Source of the DNA: Antitrichia curtipendula
Lineage: Eukaryota; Streptophyta; Bryopsida; Hypnales; Leucodontaceae
Assembly: GCA_951230915.1 (NCBI GenBank)
Contig: OX579640.1
Coordinates: 14,280,981 to 14,344,980, forward strand
Length of the DNA: 64,000 bases
Direction: 5' to 3'
Shown here: positions 35,401 through 47,563 of the stretch, piece by piece
Position numbering within the stretch: position 1 is the stretch's first letter
How the letters are laid out: each line of letters begins with the position of its first letter
The notes under the pieces: model-generated
The model's input: only the letters and a program-made list of their open reading frames with translations
Told to the model about the DNA's origin: nothing
Databases searched by the model: none
Translations under genes and position numbers: made by a program

Positions 35401-38400
35401 CAGCTGACTTCATTTCCTACAATATCAAACATATGGAAAGCAAAGCACAAAATGAAGTCAGACCAAATTGCTTGATTCATCTCAAAGAGTAAGGTAGACC
35501 TGATTTCTTCTCTTATACTGACCTCAGTTACTAACAGCATAGAAACCTGCATTGATGACTTCATAGAATATCAATACCAGTGTTTCCCAAAGATGGAAAT
35601 GGATTCATTGATTATCAATAGCGTTGCTCGAGAGGAAGCTTTTGTTTGACAACACTTACCGCAGGCATGTCGACGTAGTAGCTGACATCATCGAACGAAA
35701 TGGACAGTGGCTCGAAAGGCAAAATCATTCCTCGCTGCACCACTCCACCAGCAGCTGCCTCCACATCTTCGGTTTCAGCTTCCGATTCGCTGCGCTGGTC
35801 CACTGAAGATCGTTGGCTGCGGTTCCGCAAATCCACGGATGCTCGCTGGCTCGTTGCATTTTCTCTGCCAGATTTCCTTTCGTTCATGATCTCAGCTAGC
35901 GACCGGGCCTGCATGGATTTCCGTGACTGGCTGTGGGACTTGCGACCGGACTGGTGGTCGCCAGGCACACCCGCTCTGTTGGCTTCTTTCTCGGCCAGCT
36001 CATGCTCGGACATAATTGCTTGCGGCTTTCCCAAGGCTGCAAAAACAATCGTCACATTCGTTACATTAACGAAATTTCAAGCAATTGGCAGATACCGACC
36101 TGGACCTCTACCAGTCCCAGCTTCTTAATTTAAGCTTCTTGCAATTGATTGTCACAATCTTGGCGCTTTGAAACACGCCATTTTAGATAATATGACCATG
36201 AGGACGTAAAAGGGTCACGGAGGGTCTCATAATCACCCAAATTAGAGCTATCATGGAAAGTCTAATTTAGAGTACTTAATCAGGGACTCGAGGTTTGAAA
36301 ATGACAAGTCGATCGATAATATTGTTAGGAAATAAGATGGGGTCAATTCATATCAGTGAAGGATGCATTGGTCAAAAAATGAATAAAATTGGACAAAAGA
36401 AATTCCTCAAAACAGCTATAAAAGCTATGATTTGAGCCTCTTAGTCCTTTAGGAGTTAAGTAGATTCGTGTATGTGGTTCAAGCAACGGTCTTTCTTACC
36501 TGGCATGTATCCAAGACTCAGAGTAAACCCGATGTTGAACAAGATGTAAAACCCAAGCAGAGCGCCAACGCCAAGCCAGTACCAGTATCCATTTACATGC
36601 TGCCCAAACGCTTTCAGAACAGAAACACCAATACGTTGGCCAGGTTGTGCAGGATCTGGCTGCAAACATAACATTATCGGCACAAACAACCCCACTTCTT
36701 CAGAATCTAGGAAACAATTTCAAGTCAGGGCCACGTTAACTTGCAGATCTCACAGCAATAAGCTTGAGATAACCAGATATCCTAAACCTGGATTCAAGTC
36801 TTAATCATGTTGCTACGAGCTGTGCAATCTAAAAAGTGGCCCTCACACGATCTGCACAATTTATTTCAGAAAATCAATAAAATTTCTTCAGAAAATCAAT
36901 AAAATTGTAGTAAATGCATACCTTGTTCCATCGTGGAGCCGTGAACTCGTTAACCGCAATGGCATTCACCGAGTAGCTCAGGTTGCTGATCCAATACCCC
37001 CATCGCCACCACACAGGCAAGGTAGGGCGCGGCATGATAAACCCTCCAAGCATAAACAGCAGCAACAACACAATCCATCCAAGAGTGTAGCCCAAGGTAA
37101 TCGTCCTGCACAACCCTCCTATGAACCGGAACATCCCCCCGGCCTGCTGTTGGATCAAGAACAACAGCAACAACTGCTTGAAGAATCGACTGGCTTCGGG
37201 TGCATAGCCTGTCACATAGTACGTCATGCAAGTGAAGATCGTGCACTCCAAGAGGGACACTGGAATGGACAGCACCATGGCGGACACGGAGTACGCCCAC
37301 GCTGGGGCAAACAACATGTCACGCTGCCGGACGAGGACGGGCAAGCGTTGGATTGTGGACGCCAGCTCTCCGAATCCTGTGAACATGAAAACGATCACTG
37401 CGTAGAAGAGAGCATTCAGATAGAGCTGGCCATGAACTACTGAGTTCGAGTTAATCCGTGTGCGGAAGAAGACTGTCATCGAAATGAAGGCTCCCACCGT
37501 GATCTGCAACAGAGTCCCACAATGACTAAGGTCAGAAAAGAAATCACCTCTAGTAGAGGAGAAATACCAGACGGAATTCTTGAGAATCTTGGACAGAGTT
37601 TAAGCTAGAAACTGTCTCAAATGGTGTAACATTTCGCAAGGATTAATGCGACTAGATTCTAGAATACCTTTGCGAGGGTTTCCTACGAGTGGAGCACTAT
37701 TATACAACACTTTCTAGGGGTCGCAAGTGCCTTAAGCTACTCGTGTAGTTCGTAACATTCTTGAGTAGCAGTGGCAAGACACCTTTCAAGAGTTGGTAAG
37801 AGAAAATCCAGAGAAAATTCAGTAAAATTGAAGCTTGGGCATACTCTAGAATGTGAAGACTAGACATACTCTCGCATGTGAAGCTTTGATGTAATCTCTC
37901 TCAATTAATTGAGGAGCTCCCACTCATTCAAATTGAGGTCAACAAGGTGTCGTGGATTGGTTTTCATGCGCGACAAGGTTACGTTATACAACTGACTTAG
38001 CAAGGTGTAGTACCTGAAAAGCCTTCACGAAGAACACAATGGAATTTCGCTTCATGAGAACAATCTCCCGGTTAAACGTCGCCTTGAAAAGCGCGAGCTT
38101 CGAGATGGTGTACTTCTGTCTTGCAAGCGCTGCCGGGTGAGACTTCTCCTTGGGATACGGATCAGCCAGGTCATCTTTCAGCTTGGTGCCCACATGGAAC
38201 CTTTGAAACTCCTCCACAAATCGCTTCACCGGAACAAACCTGCACCAGGGTTTTCATTTCATTTCATATCTTGTTTTCCCTAGAATAGGCTCCAAGAAGT
38301 GGTTGAGGCAACCAATTCTAGCAAATTTTGCATTATTCTCTGTGTTTTAGGAAGCTACAACACAGAGTCTGGCGATTTCTGACAAATTTCTTTAATATCT

Positions 38401-41288
38401 GGCGGAACAAGCACATTCTCCTCCTTGAATTTCCATTAGGATAATTTTTTTACCGAAGTCCTGAAGAAGAACCACTGAATCACTGACCTGTAGGGTTTGC
38501 GCTTGTCCATCCAATACTGCTCTTGATCCTTCCGGGACGTCACCTCTTGTAAGAAGTCGGCAATGCCCTTGCGCTCGGGACTCTTGAACCCGCACTGCTC
38601 GAAAAACTCCATCACGTTCGCAATGGGCCCGTGGTAGACCACCTGACCCTCGGAGAGCAAAAGCACATCGTCGAAGAGGTTGAAAGTCTCGGGGGCTGGT
38701 TGTAGTAAGGAGATGAGGACTGTGGCGGAGAGTTCTTGTGTGAATCTGCGTAAGCTTTTCACGATGTTGAATGTCGTGGAGCTGTCTAGACCTGTTGAGA
38801 TCTCGTCCATGAAGAGCACCTTCATGGGGCCGACGATCATTTCCCCTGAACAAACGTGGAAGATTAGGGTTGCAGGCTCAGTGACAATCATAACAATCTT
38901 GAGAAGTAGTGAATTTGATCGACTAGTTCCGTTACTTAATGCAATGTCGTGTCAATCAAAGAAAATCAAGCAAAATGATTATTATCACATACCCTCTCAT
39001 CAAGACAATAGCACATTGGCTTGGAGAGGAGACCTCTCGCTTGCTCAAATTGAGCTCAGTGTTGCAAACAAGGATTTCTTTTTCGTGTGAGAGATTCCTT
39101 TCATGTCAATTTAGAGAGTGCTCAACAAGGCATGTAATTCAAGAGTATCATGGCAGAGCAGAGTTCTTGGACAAAGACAGAATAGATTTCTAAGAAAAAA
39201 GGTTCTCTGAAATGTTGTAGCAGAGTATAGGTTTCCTGGACAAGAAAGAAATGATTTCGAAGCAACACGACGACGACGACGACAAGGCTTGCAGTTAACC
39301 CTAATTGCAAGCACTGCGCTTACCTGTAGTCACACGCTTCTTCTGACCCCCGGAAATTCCACGCCGCATTTCATCGCCGACTATGGTGTCTGCACATATG
39401 TCCAATCCCAGCATCTATACACAGACAAAATCCCCACAATGTAAGATCAGCACACACCCTAAAAACTTGGAGGAACCAGAAACTTAATTTGATGCATTCA
39501 TTTTCAAGTGAGAAAGCAGAATGATACAAATTTAAGTGATCGAGGCTACTTCGTTTAACAACAGTGAATGCAAATTAAAAAAATTGGGATTCAGAAAAAC
39601 TGTATCCAGACTCACAAGCTTAGACCTGATGCACAAAGTCTCATAGATCAGCAAGGAAGTGTAAGAACAGGAATGGCCAGGAAGCAAGCGCTTACCCGCA
39701 AGGTATACTCCACCGCGAGACTACCCTGATTCCCTGGCAGAGCCAATGCCTGCACACAAAGCCAAATTAAGATTCTCAAACCTTGAAAATCATACGACTT
39801 GCTAACAAACTACTATACAAATTCGTGAAATGCTAAAGACTGGGCTTCAAATCGCAGGTTCTCACTTTCATATACGTGTCAACATCAGCTTCAGGCCTAA
39901 TCCCCGCTTCTTTTTCCCGCTTGGTGAGCTCCTCGAGAATCTCTGCACCGTCCCAAGAGTGGCATGAGTTCCAAAGAACAGTTCTTCAAAAGCAATGGCG
40001 GGAGCTAGCTCTGATTCTGGAAATATAAGATTCGCAACCATTTGAATTACATGATTCACGATATGATTAATCGAATTAATCATTTAATTAGAGTGCCGAG
40101 GTGGAGTACCGTATTGAGGGCCAACGCCTTGAACGTGAGCAGAGAAGTCCAGCGTCTCCCGCACGGTGAGTTCCCCGACATGGAGATCATTCTGGCTCAC
40201 GTACGCAGATGTTTTCTGGGGCACAAATTCATTAAGACTGTGGCCGTTATAAGTGACGCTCCCCTTCACATTCAGACCGCGATCCAGCTTCCCAGCAAGC
40301 GCCAGCAAAAGCGTCGTCTTCCCAGCGCTCGGCGGACCCAGCAGCAACGTCATGCGCCCAGGTTTCAGGGAGCCGCTCACATTGTCCAAAATTGTCAGCA
40401 CCTGGTCGCACAAGTCACAACTGATTAAATATGAATGCCCATATCGTGCAAGTTCATGAAACCACGAATACAATCTTACGAAATATCCCGAAAACAAAGA
40501 GCAGTAGAGATTCGAGCTAGGCATTATCCAAAATCGTCACCGCCTGGTCGCACAACTCACACAACTGATTGCACAGAAAAACCCATACTTTGCAAGTAGC
40601 TGACGCTACGAATATGTACAGTCTTGCGAAAATTTCTGAAAACAGAGCCCTGGGGTGAGGGCCAAACCTGTTTCCTTGAAGGCATGAGTTTCACGAAATC
40701 CAGAGCGCTCTCCACAATATCCCTCACCACATTCGACAAGGTCGGCAACCCCCTGTCCCCCACATAACAATTCGCCTTAATCGACAAACTCTCATACCGC
40801 ACTTCCACCGTCGGCAGCTGAATCCCCACTTGATCCAGCCTCCTCCTCACTTTCCTTAACAGCTGCTCCTCCTCCTCATCTCCCCCTTTGTTAATCTTCA
40901 GCAACAACTGGTTGAAATCCACCGTGGAGAGGTCCTTCACATCCACATGCCTAACGGATCCCGTGTCTTTCTGGAAGACGGACGTTCGTAGTCGGTTGTA
41001 CGTCGGCAGCTTCTCGAAAGCCGCCCACTTGAGCTCCTCCTCGTCGTTCTCCCGGGAGGAGACCCCGACTTCGAAGGGGTTGGAGCCGCCGAAGTAGCCG
41101 AGGCTGCGGGTGGAGGCGGACACGCTGCTGTGGCGAGCGCTGCCGTGGCGGAGGCTGCGGGAGAGTGAGTAGCGGCGGGATCCGGCGTTGGAGACGCGGC
41201 CGGGAGTTGTGGTGTGGGGATCTTCGGCTTCCTGGGTGCCGAGCTCCACGTCTGCCTTCGGTTCTTTGTCCATTTTCTCAGTCGACAT
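29472..41288 (-). CDS. ABCG: Full-size ABCG (PDR-type) ABC transporter, 19 exons
   Basis: Exons in transcript order: 41288-40668, 40401-40110, 39942-39866, 39749-39696, 39414-39324, 38845-38488, 38239-38014, 37503-36922, 36659-36500, 36036-35660, 35416-35307, 34945-34723, 34250-33960, 33602-33519, 32132-31999, 31847-31620, 30914-30743, 30430-30176, 29744-29472. All use GT-AG, and phases sum to 1535 codons plus stop. Order is NBD-TMD-NBD-TMD, the reverse topology of PDR pumps, which export lipids, hormones or secondary metabolites at the plasma membrane using ATP. NBD1: Walker A GPPSAGKT (229-236), signature GISGGQKKR (367-375), Walker B VLFMDE (388-393). NBD2: Walker A GVSGAGKT (978-985), split by intron 11; signature GLSTEQRKR (1084-1092); Walker B IIFMDE (1105-1110). 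TMDs fall at about 560-830 and 1260-1535. The N-terminus is Ser/Arg-rich and the TMD1-NBD2 linker (about 830-930) is unusually long. Substrate cannot be read from sequence. Confidence 0.95.
29835..29867. repeat. Interstitial telomere-like repeat in the last ABCG intron
   Basis: Four units of CCCTAAA or CCCTAAAA in tandem, the complement of the plant telomere repeat TTTAGGG. Located in intron 18 between coding exons, about 90 bp from the last exon. Confidence 0.9.
30999..31188. mobile_element. Small CACTA-type MITE (190 bp) in ABCG intron 16
   Basis: Left end CACTATAAGAAACTAGAG, right end GTTTCTTATAGTG, giving a 13-bp perfect inverted repeat CACTATAAGAAAC. AAA flanks both ends as a 3-bp target duplication. 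The interior is nearly self-complementary: GGTGACATCAAATGTAACAA on the left faces TTGTTACATCCGTCACC on the right. It is therefore a foldback that could form a hairpin in the pre-mRNA. Confidence 0.85.
32401..33378 (+). mobile_element. TTAA-bounded element (family T-4, 978 bp) in ABCG intron 14
   Basis: Termini TTAACCCCAAAGTGACA and TGTCACTTTGGGGTTAA form a perfect 17-bp inverted repeat. The near-identical copy at 46554-47532 has the same boundaries, and similarity stops exactly at TTAA on both sides in both places. The interior consists of related modules of roughly 170-200 bp (TTTTCAATAA, TAGTTTGTGTGG, TTAATCCAAG). A subterminal hairpin GAGGAC-GTCCTC lies at 32420-32438. Non-coding. Confidence 0.93.
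33941..33957. repeat. Telomere-like repeat next to an ABCG splice donor
   Basis: TTTAGGGTTTAGGGTTT on the plus strand. In the sense of the gene the intron after exon 13 opens GTAAACCCTAAACCCTAAAC, so the donor itself is embedded in telomere-like sequence. Confidence 0.85.
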
Positions 41289-41376
41289 TGTCTCGCGGTG
41301 TAAGCGCTTGTCGCCAGCAATTCTACTTGGCTAGGGTCGTGGAAAGGGTTTTATCACCTGCAGGAATGATCACATT

Positions 41377-41871
41377 ATGCGCACACTCAGAATCGCAACG
41401 TATACGTCGCAAGGCGAAAGTCTCTAGCTGGAGCTTTCATCGTGAAACAAGCCCCAGGCGCGCATCGCAAGGGGGAAGTTTCGAGATAGTGCTTTCATCG
41501 TGAAACAAGCCCCTGGCGCGCGTCGCAGCTCAAATTCTAAGCAATCCGATCCCACAATGCGCACTCTTAGAATCGCAACGTGGACACCGCAAGGCAAAAT
41601 CTCTAGCTAGAGCGAGCATCGCGAAACAAGCCTCTTGTTCGCGTTGCAACTCAACTTCTAAGCAATTCGTTCCAGTTGCGCACTCTCAGAATCTCACCGA
41701 GCACGTCGCAAGCCGAAAAATCTCTATAGCTGGAGCTCGCAACTCAAATTCTAAGCAACCCGACCCCAGTGCGCACTCCCAGAATCTCACCGTGCACGTC
41801 GCACGCCGAAAGAAAGCTTTCGTCGTGAAACAAGCACCTGGCGCGCGCCGCAGCTCAAATTGTAAGCAACC
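41377..41871. repeat. Imperfect GC-rich tandem repeat upstream of the ABCG coding region
   Basis: Units start near 41377, 41557, 41677 and 41770 with GCGCACTCTCAGAATC or variants, followed by CGTCGCAAGGCGAAA, CATCGTGAAACAAGC, CTGGCGCGCGTCGCAGCTC and AAATTCTAAGCAA. Unit length varies (about 90-180 bp) because some units lack the middle block or have it twice. It lies in the probable 5'-UTR intron. Confidence 0.88.
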
Positions 41872-42414
41872 ACTTCTCACAATTTTGGTTCTACGTGCAA
41901 GTGATTAAACCAGCCCAGTATAATTTCTAGAGTACGTCTCGCGTCTCTAAACTTCTTAGCTCCATCGCCACCATTCACAGTTCTAGAAATGCGTTGTTGG
42001 TTCCCAGGCACACGACGAGTACTACCAAGGTAACACCAACCCCTGAATCGTACACCACTGGTACATTTTCTCCAGAGAGTGGTGTCACCCAAGGAGCACT
42101 CCACCTTCGAAAACTACACCGAGAGTATGCAAATTACGCAACTTCCAAGCAAAATTCTGAGAAACTAGAGACTTGATAACACAACAACATAAGTAGCTGA
42201 CCATCCCAAACCATCACATTACTCAAAAGAACCCACACATTCGAAAGCGCTAGCTTACACACACCTGATGCTGTGGTTTGAGCTCCCTTAAGGTAGTCAG
42301 CTCAAAGCCAACAAACACACAGTGTGTGACGTCCAAGAGAGCGAGAGGCTCCCCTCTCTCGCTCTACCGTGTGTGAGAGCCACATCACAAAAGAGCTTCT
42401 GCTCACAACACGCA

Positions 42415-42420
42415 TTTATA
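42415..42420 (-). promoter_or_regulatory. Probable TATA box of the ABCG gene
   Basis: TATAAA on the minus strand in the context GGGGTATAAATGCG. It is about 1.1 kb upstream of the ATG, consistent with a leader that contains an intron. Confidence 0.5.
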
Positions 42421-42421
42421 C

Positions 42422-43328
42422 CCCAAAACACATGAATCCCATGATGTCGCCATTCCACTTCCAAAAACTACCGTCAAACCAAAAAGATACCGACTTGTGA
42501 AACCAAAAAGCACGAAAGAGCACCCGAAGCCCACCTCATGGTCTCCGAAACTTGGGAATCTGAATCTGTGGAGGTAAAAGGGAAGCTGGACAGGAACTGC
42601 CATCACCGTGCACTTCAAGTGTTGCGAAGAGAACGGGTGGGTGCCAGATTGACAGCGACTTGATACTCATCAACCATCTGTACAACTAAATTCTTGTGAG
42701 TGATCCTCGGAACTGACTGATCCCTTGAAAGTTATACGGAGTAATAAAAAACGCACGCAGCAGTCTCCGAAGCTCCCACGGCACCACAAGCTCCTTTTGA
42801 TTATCTGAAGAGGAATGAGTGAGGTTCGCCTTGACTTTCAAGAAAAAGTTCCGGAGGTGTGGAGACTGTACAGTACAGTAGTTCCATGTCATATTACAGT
42901 ATCTTATTGTTTTAATTCAGTTTGTTCCAGGTCCTCACTTCCTCACCACTGCTTTAATTACAAAAGACTGCTAGGAAATTACAAAAAAATTACCGTACTT
43001 ACCACGGTGGATGATTCGGACGGACTCCGAGGGATCGGAAGTTGCCTGAGAAGGTGAACGTCGGGGAGTAAATTCCGAGGTAAATTCATGCTCAAGAGTT
43101 AAGTTTAGTGAGACCTGGGGACTTGGGGTGCCGTGGTAGGCAGCGGCTTTTTGGGGTGCGAAATTTCGCACTGTCGGACAGATTTGAGCTTGTCAGACAA
43201 GCGTTCGGGATTTTTTTGGGTTTTACAGTTCCAGCAATTTTCCTTTCATTCCCATACTCCGTCCACCGGCGAAGTCCTTTGTTTTCTAATTTCGTTACTG
43301 CGAATAGAAATTTTATACTCCGGAGTAG
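42422..43328. other. Upstream region of the ABCG gene
   Basis: No coding feature. Presumed promoter sequence; no motif beyond the TATA box is distinctive enough to call. Confidence 0.4.
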
Positions 43329-44160
43329 ATTTTCTCCGATGTTTTCAGATTGCAACCGATTTTTGTCCCAATTCCACCGGCTGACAATGAACTAACCGGC
43401 GATTCTCCCCGAACAGTCACACTCCGTTTTTCCAGAACCACGCCACGGCTGTGAAGGCTTGTCGCAGGTCGGCTGTTCCGAAAGAAAATGCTGGTCGTTG
43501 TAGTAAGGATTTCATTCCTAGGCTGGACTGTACGATGGTCCGTGAACGTAAGGTTTTTTCCGATGTTTTCAGATTGCAACCGATTTTTGTCCCAATTCCA
43601 CCGGCTGACTGTGAACTAACCGGCGATTCTCCCCGAACAGTCAGTCAGACTCTGTCTCTCCAGAATTACGCCACGGCTGTGAAGGCTTGTGGCAGGTACT
43701 GTTCCGAAACAAACTGAAACGCTGGTCGTCGTAATACGGATTTCATTCCTAGGCTGGATTGTACGACGCTCCATGAATGTAAGATTATTTCCGATGGGTT
43801 TCTTTTCTTTTCTTTTTGAGACAAATGGAACGGGATTTCATTGCCAGAGAGACAAACAAAACAACAAGAGGCCTGGCGAGGACAAGGACTGACACAGAGA
43901 CCAGACGGACACTTTCCGATGTTTCCAAATTGCAACCGATTTTTTTTGTCCCAATTCCACCGGCTGACAATGAACTAACCGGAGATTCTCCCCGATCAGT
44001 CAGTCAGACTCAGTCTCACCAGAATTACGCCACGGCTGTGAAGACTCGTGGCAAACACTGTTCCGAAAGAAAAACGCTGGTCGTCGTAGTAAGGATTTCA
44101 TTCCTAGGCTGGAATGTACGATGCTCTGCGAATGTACGATGCTCTGTGAATGTTTTTTGC
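43329..44160. repeat. Imperfect tandem repeat, three units of about 225-250 bp
   Basis: Units begin at about 43329, 43554 and 43911 with TCCGATGTTTTCAGATTGCA, then TGTCCCAATTCCACCGGCTG, TGAACTAACCGG, ACGCCACGGCTGTGAAG, CGCTGGTCGTCGTAGTAAGG and TTTCATTCCTAGGCTGG. The second and third units are separated by a 116-bp insertion with a target-site duplication. A short direct repeat GAATGTACGATGCTCTG closes the array. Open frames here are repeat shadows. Confidence 0.92.
43797..43912 (-). mobile_element. 116-bp retroposon-like insertion with 9-bp target duplication
   Basis: TTTCCGATG occurs at 43788-43796 and again at 43913-43921, and the other array units show the uninterrupted site. The insert begins with a pyrimidine tract (TTTCTTTTCTTTTC, a poly(A) remnant on the minus strand), then GAGACAAATGGAACGGGATT, CATTGCC and GGCCTGGCGAGG, resembling 11262-11345. 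A tail plus variable-length target duplication points to a 5'-truncated LINE or a SINE. Confidence 0.8.
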
Positions 44161-44986
44161 GGCTGTTTTGATTTGTAAAGTCACCTGGTTCTCGATTTCA
44201 CTGGTGGGCGCCAAGATTGCCGAAAGGAAGCAGCCATTTCTGTGGACTCTTTGTTTCCTGCTAAGCATTGCGTGTTGAAGGTCGGGTGTTCCGTGAAGGA
44301 GGGTTTTCTTTCATGCGGGACCTCCAACGGCGATGGCCCAGGTGGGGGTTTTAGGGACTCGGCTGAGGTATGTGCACCCACAATCACCATCACTGGCTCA
44401 AATGGAAGCGTACATTTCGACGAAAAAAGTGACACGGAAACCCAGATATTGATGACACAAGATGTACGCGAGCACAACATGTGAGCGTACGAAGGAGAGG
44501 CCTAGCGTGGGTTTTTTCGTACACCGAACAGCCAATCAACTTTGAAATTCCATAAACTTACTAGTCGTGCAATGTCCATGGCAGGTAATGTTGAAGTATT
44601 TTGACAAAAAAGTGACACTAAAATCAAGACATTGATGACACAAGATGTAGAGTAGCCAACCCATTTTCTAACATATTTGCGGTATGGGTATGGTGAGGAA
44701 AAAAAAATTCCCATATAGAAAAATAGATTTAAAGAAGGGTTTCATTATTTTTTTATATTTTTTTTCCTCAAAAACAAGATTACCATGAGTTTTCTTTTGT
44801 GGAGATTCCATTCAACCTACTCTTGTTATATAGGTTGCCTTATTTCTAACCATAGGTTGGTTACAAAATCAACAATGCTTCATTCCGATAAGTGATAATT
44901 GTGGCATCCTTAGCAACTATAGCATGATAAAAAGTAATCACCCAAATATGGACAATCAACCGCTTCAATTAGCCAATTCTACTAAG
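44161..44986. other. Intergenic DNA, nothing recognised
   Basis: Short open frames only. GTGACACGGAAACCCAGATA-type text near 44430 and GTGACACTAAAATCAAGACA near 44610 are a local diverged duplication, each followed by TTGATGACACAAGATGTA. Confidence 0.45.
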
Positions 44987-45933
44987 TTAACCCCTAAAGT
45001 TCCATAACTATATTTTCACCGAAAACGCTCAAGAGTGCCATTTTTAGTACAAGTACCAAATTTTTGAAAAAATCAATGAATTTTGACAAAAGTAATTTTA
45101 GGATCTTGTAGTATGCTGACTTGAGAACATGTGGTAAAAATTTCAGAAATTTCCACCGCATGGATTGCAAGATATAAGTATTCAAATTCATTAACATCAT
45201 TTTTTGGGCCCTGTGAAAAACATGGCAGCTCCACTTCACAAGCTCACTTTTCTATGAAAAAATGTCTAAAATGGTGGTGTTTCTTTTTTTTTTTGGGGGG
45301 GGGGGGGGGTGTCCTAGACAATTTGTCTACATGCTTGAAAAATTTCACATCATTTGGAATTGTACAACATATAGGAAAAAAATAGTAAGTAGAAAAAAAT
45401 AGAGAATGATTCAAAATACTAAATTGTCAAGAATTTAGATATGGAATTAAAAAATGCCAATCCAATGGTTGTAATGTTGTAATAAACAATTTACATCCTA
45501 TGATTTTAATGTTTCAAAAAATATTGAAAATTGAATAAGATAAAGGACTTCAAAGTTTGTTTTAGAGTAGAGAATCTATAATTGCTTGCAAACTAAAACT
45601 TTTCATAACTTTTTGACTCATTAATCAAGATGGAATGATTCAAAGCTTTATATGTATATATAACTCTAGAAAACCAATTTCAAATTTTTATTTTTGAAAA
45701 AAGTGATTTTTCTCATCTGCAAGGACTGCCCAATTACCAAAAAATATAACGTATTAGGCCATAACTTTTGACTCCTGTTTCCAAATGTCATGAAATTTAG
45801 TGCATATAAAAGATTTTACTTGTTCCCACCTTCTATTAAAATTTCAGCCATAAATATGGAAATCTCTAGTCACACAAACCTGCTCCAAAAATCTATGTTG
45901 CCAAAAAATGCATGCTAGTCCTTTAGGGGTTAA
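44987..45933 (+). mobile_element. TTAA-bounded element (family T-1)
   Basis: Left end TTAACCCCTAAAGTTCC, right end GTCCTTTAGGGGTTAA. Collinear with 18892-19821 throughout. A 15-base G run (45295-45309) preceded by a T tract interrupts the interior. Non-coding. Confidence 0.88.
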
Positions 45934-46553
45934 TGCACAATTAATTTTTAAAATGTCATTCACATACATTTTGAATAACACAATTTTCAATTTTATAAAT
46001 TGCAAGACACCAACCAAACCAGTAAGAGTCCTATTTCCAATTATAATGTATTAGAGCTCATAAAAAAAATACATCACCAGTTGCATGGAAATATAACAAC
46101 CTAATCTATGAAAATAGGTGGTTGATCAAAAATGATTTGGCAATTAAATGCAAGCACAACATGAAAAGTAGGAGAGCCTAATGTGGATTTGGGTTTGTTT
46201 TGGAGTCAATCAACTTTGAAATTTCATAAATTAGTCATATGGTGTCCATGTAGCTAGATAACTTGTGTTGAAGTGTTTGAAGATCCTCTTTTACTTGCCA
46301 ATAAAATTCAATAAAAATAATTTAATTTACATTACAATAATAGAAAATATGCTCAATTGCTACTAGTTTTGATTATGCAATCCCAAATCTATCATAGATG
46401 GAAAAATTCGTCCACGGAAAAAGAAAAGACATTGGTGCATTCCCACCTAAAGAAGTGCAATTGTTATACATTTGAAAATTTTAATATTGTGGTTTCTTTG
46501 TGTAATTAGTCTACTGAAAGATAAAATTTATACTAAGAGGGATCATCTTAACC
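45934..46553. other. AT-rich spacer, nothing recognised
   Basis: No gene or definable repeat. Confidence 0.4.
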
Positions 46554-47532
46554 TTAACCCCAAAGTGACAAAGAGGACAGAAAGTGTCCTCACACAATTT
46601 CAAGTCCAGTTCAAAGTGCTGTAACTTTTGCATCTAAGGTCCAAATTCAATAAAACTTGTTGGAAAAGTTGCGTTCTCCCCTCTAGTTTGTGTGGTATAA
46701 TTTTCAGATTAATCCAAGGTTTATTGATTTTTTGGAAGCCAATCAAAGTTCACAACTTCAATTTGAGTTCACCAAATTGTATTTTAGGGCTGCAACTTCG
46801 GGGCCTTGTATCTCCTTCATCCATTGCTCATTTTCAATAAATAAAAACTGGGTTTTGTTCCCCTTGAAGTATAGTTAATGTGGTAAAGTTTTCATGTCAA
46901 TCCAAGTTGTTTTGAATGTTTGGGAGCAATTCGAAGTTCCAAATCCTGCCATTTTTGGAGTATAGTGAACTTCGGCGGCTTGTTTCTTCTTCATACAGAG
47001 TCCATTTTCAATAATTCTTTTTGGAAAAACTGCGCATACTAGTCTAGTTTGTGTGGCTAAAATTTCAAGTTAATCCAAGAATTAATGAGTGACAGAGAGG
47101 CATTCTAGTAGAATGAGGTTCAGCTTTAGATCTGTTTTTAGCAATTTTTCTTGCTGATTTTTGACATTTCAAAGCTGTTTTGTAGACACAATGAGTCAAT
47201 TGAATGAATTTTTTTCCCATCAATGTGTTTGAATACTAGTTTTGAATCATTTTGTAGTGTAAAGTTTTTTCATTTGAGTAGGTTTAGAAATCAAATTTCA
47301 CCTCCAAATGTGTTTTTGGGAAAATTTCAGCATCCATTTTCAACACTAAAACATTATGACCTTGCAATCTATGTGGCCAATCGACTTCAAATTTTGTACA
47401 TGTCATCTACAACATGTACACTACAAAATTGTACGGTTGAGATTTGTATAACTTGAAGACATTTAAATCCATAAAGCTTCAAAAGCGATGATGTTTTTGA
47501 ACCCCAGAAATTGAATGTCACTTTGGGGTTAA
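46554..47532 (+). mobile_element. TTAA-bounded element (family T-4), second copy
   Basis: Same 17-bp perfect terminal inverted repeats and almost the same length as the copy in ABCG intron 14 (32401-33378), with only scattered substitutions. Flanks outside TTAA are unrelated (ATCTTAACC on the left, CACCCG on the right, versus ATCATGC and TGCACAG). This fixes the element boundaries. Confidence 0.93.
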
Positions 47533-47563
47533 CACCCGAAGTGGGAACATGCCTTAACTGGAA

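Larger units (their letters stand above)
41289..42420 (-). promoter_or_regulatory. Probable 5' leader and 5'-UTR intron of the ABCG gene
   Basis: A TATA motif (GTATAAATG on the minus strand, 42412-42421) places transcription start near 42385. AG-GTGTGTAAG at 42265/42264 is a good donor and TTCCTGCAG ending at 41358 a good acceptor, suggesting a roughly 0.9-kb 5'-UTR intron that contains the 41377-41871 tandem repeat. A 10-bp stem AGAGCGAGAG / CTCTCGCTCT near 42341-42365 falls in the predicted first leader exon. All of this is inferred from motifs. Confidence 0.5.

Noticed and set aside
43092..44178. Several 80-120-codon frames in the 43-44 kb array
   Set aside because: They repeat in step with the tandem units and lack any domain; they are repeat shadows.
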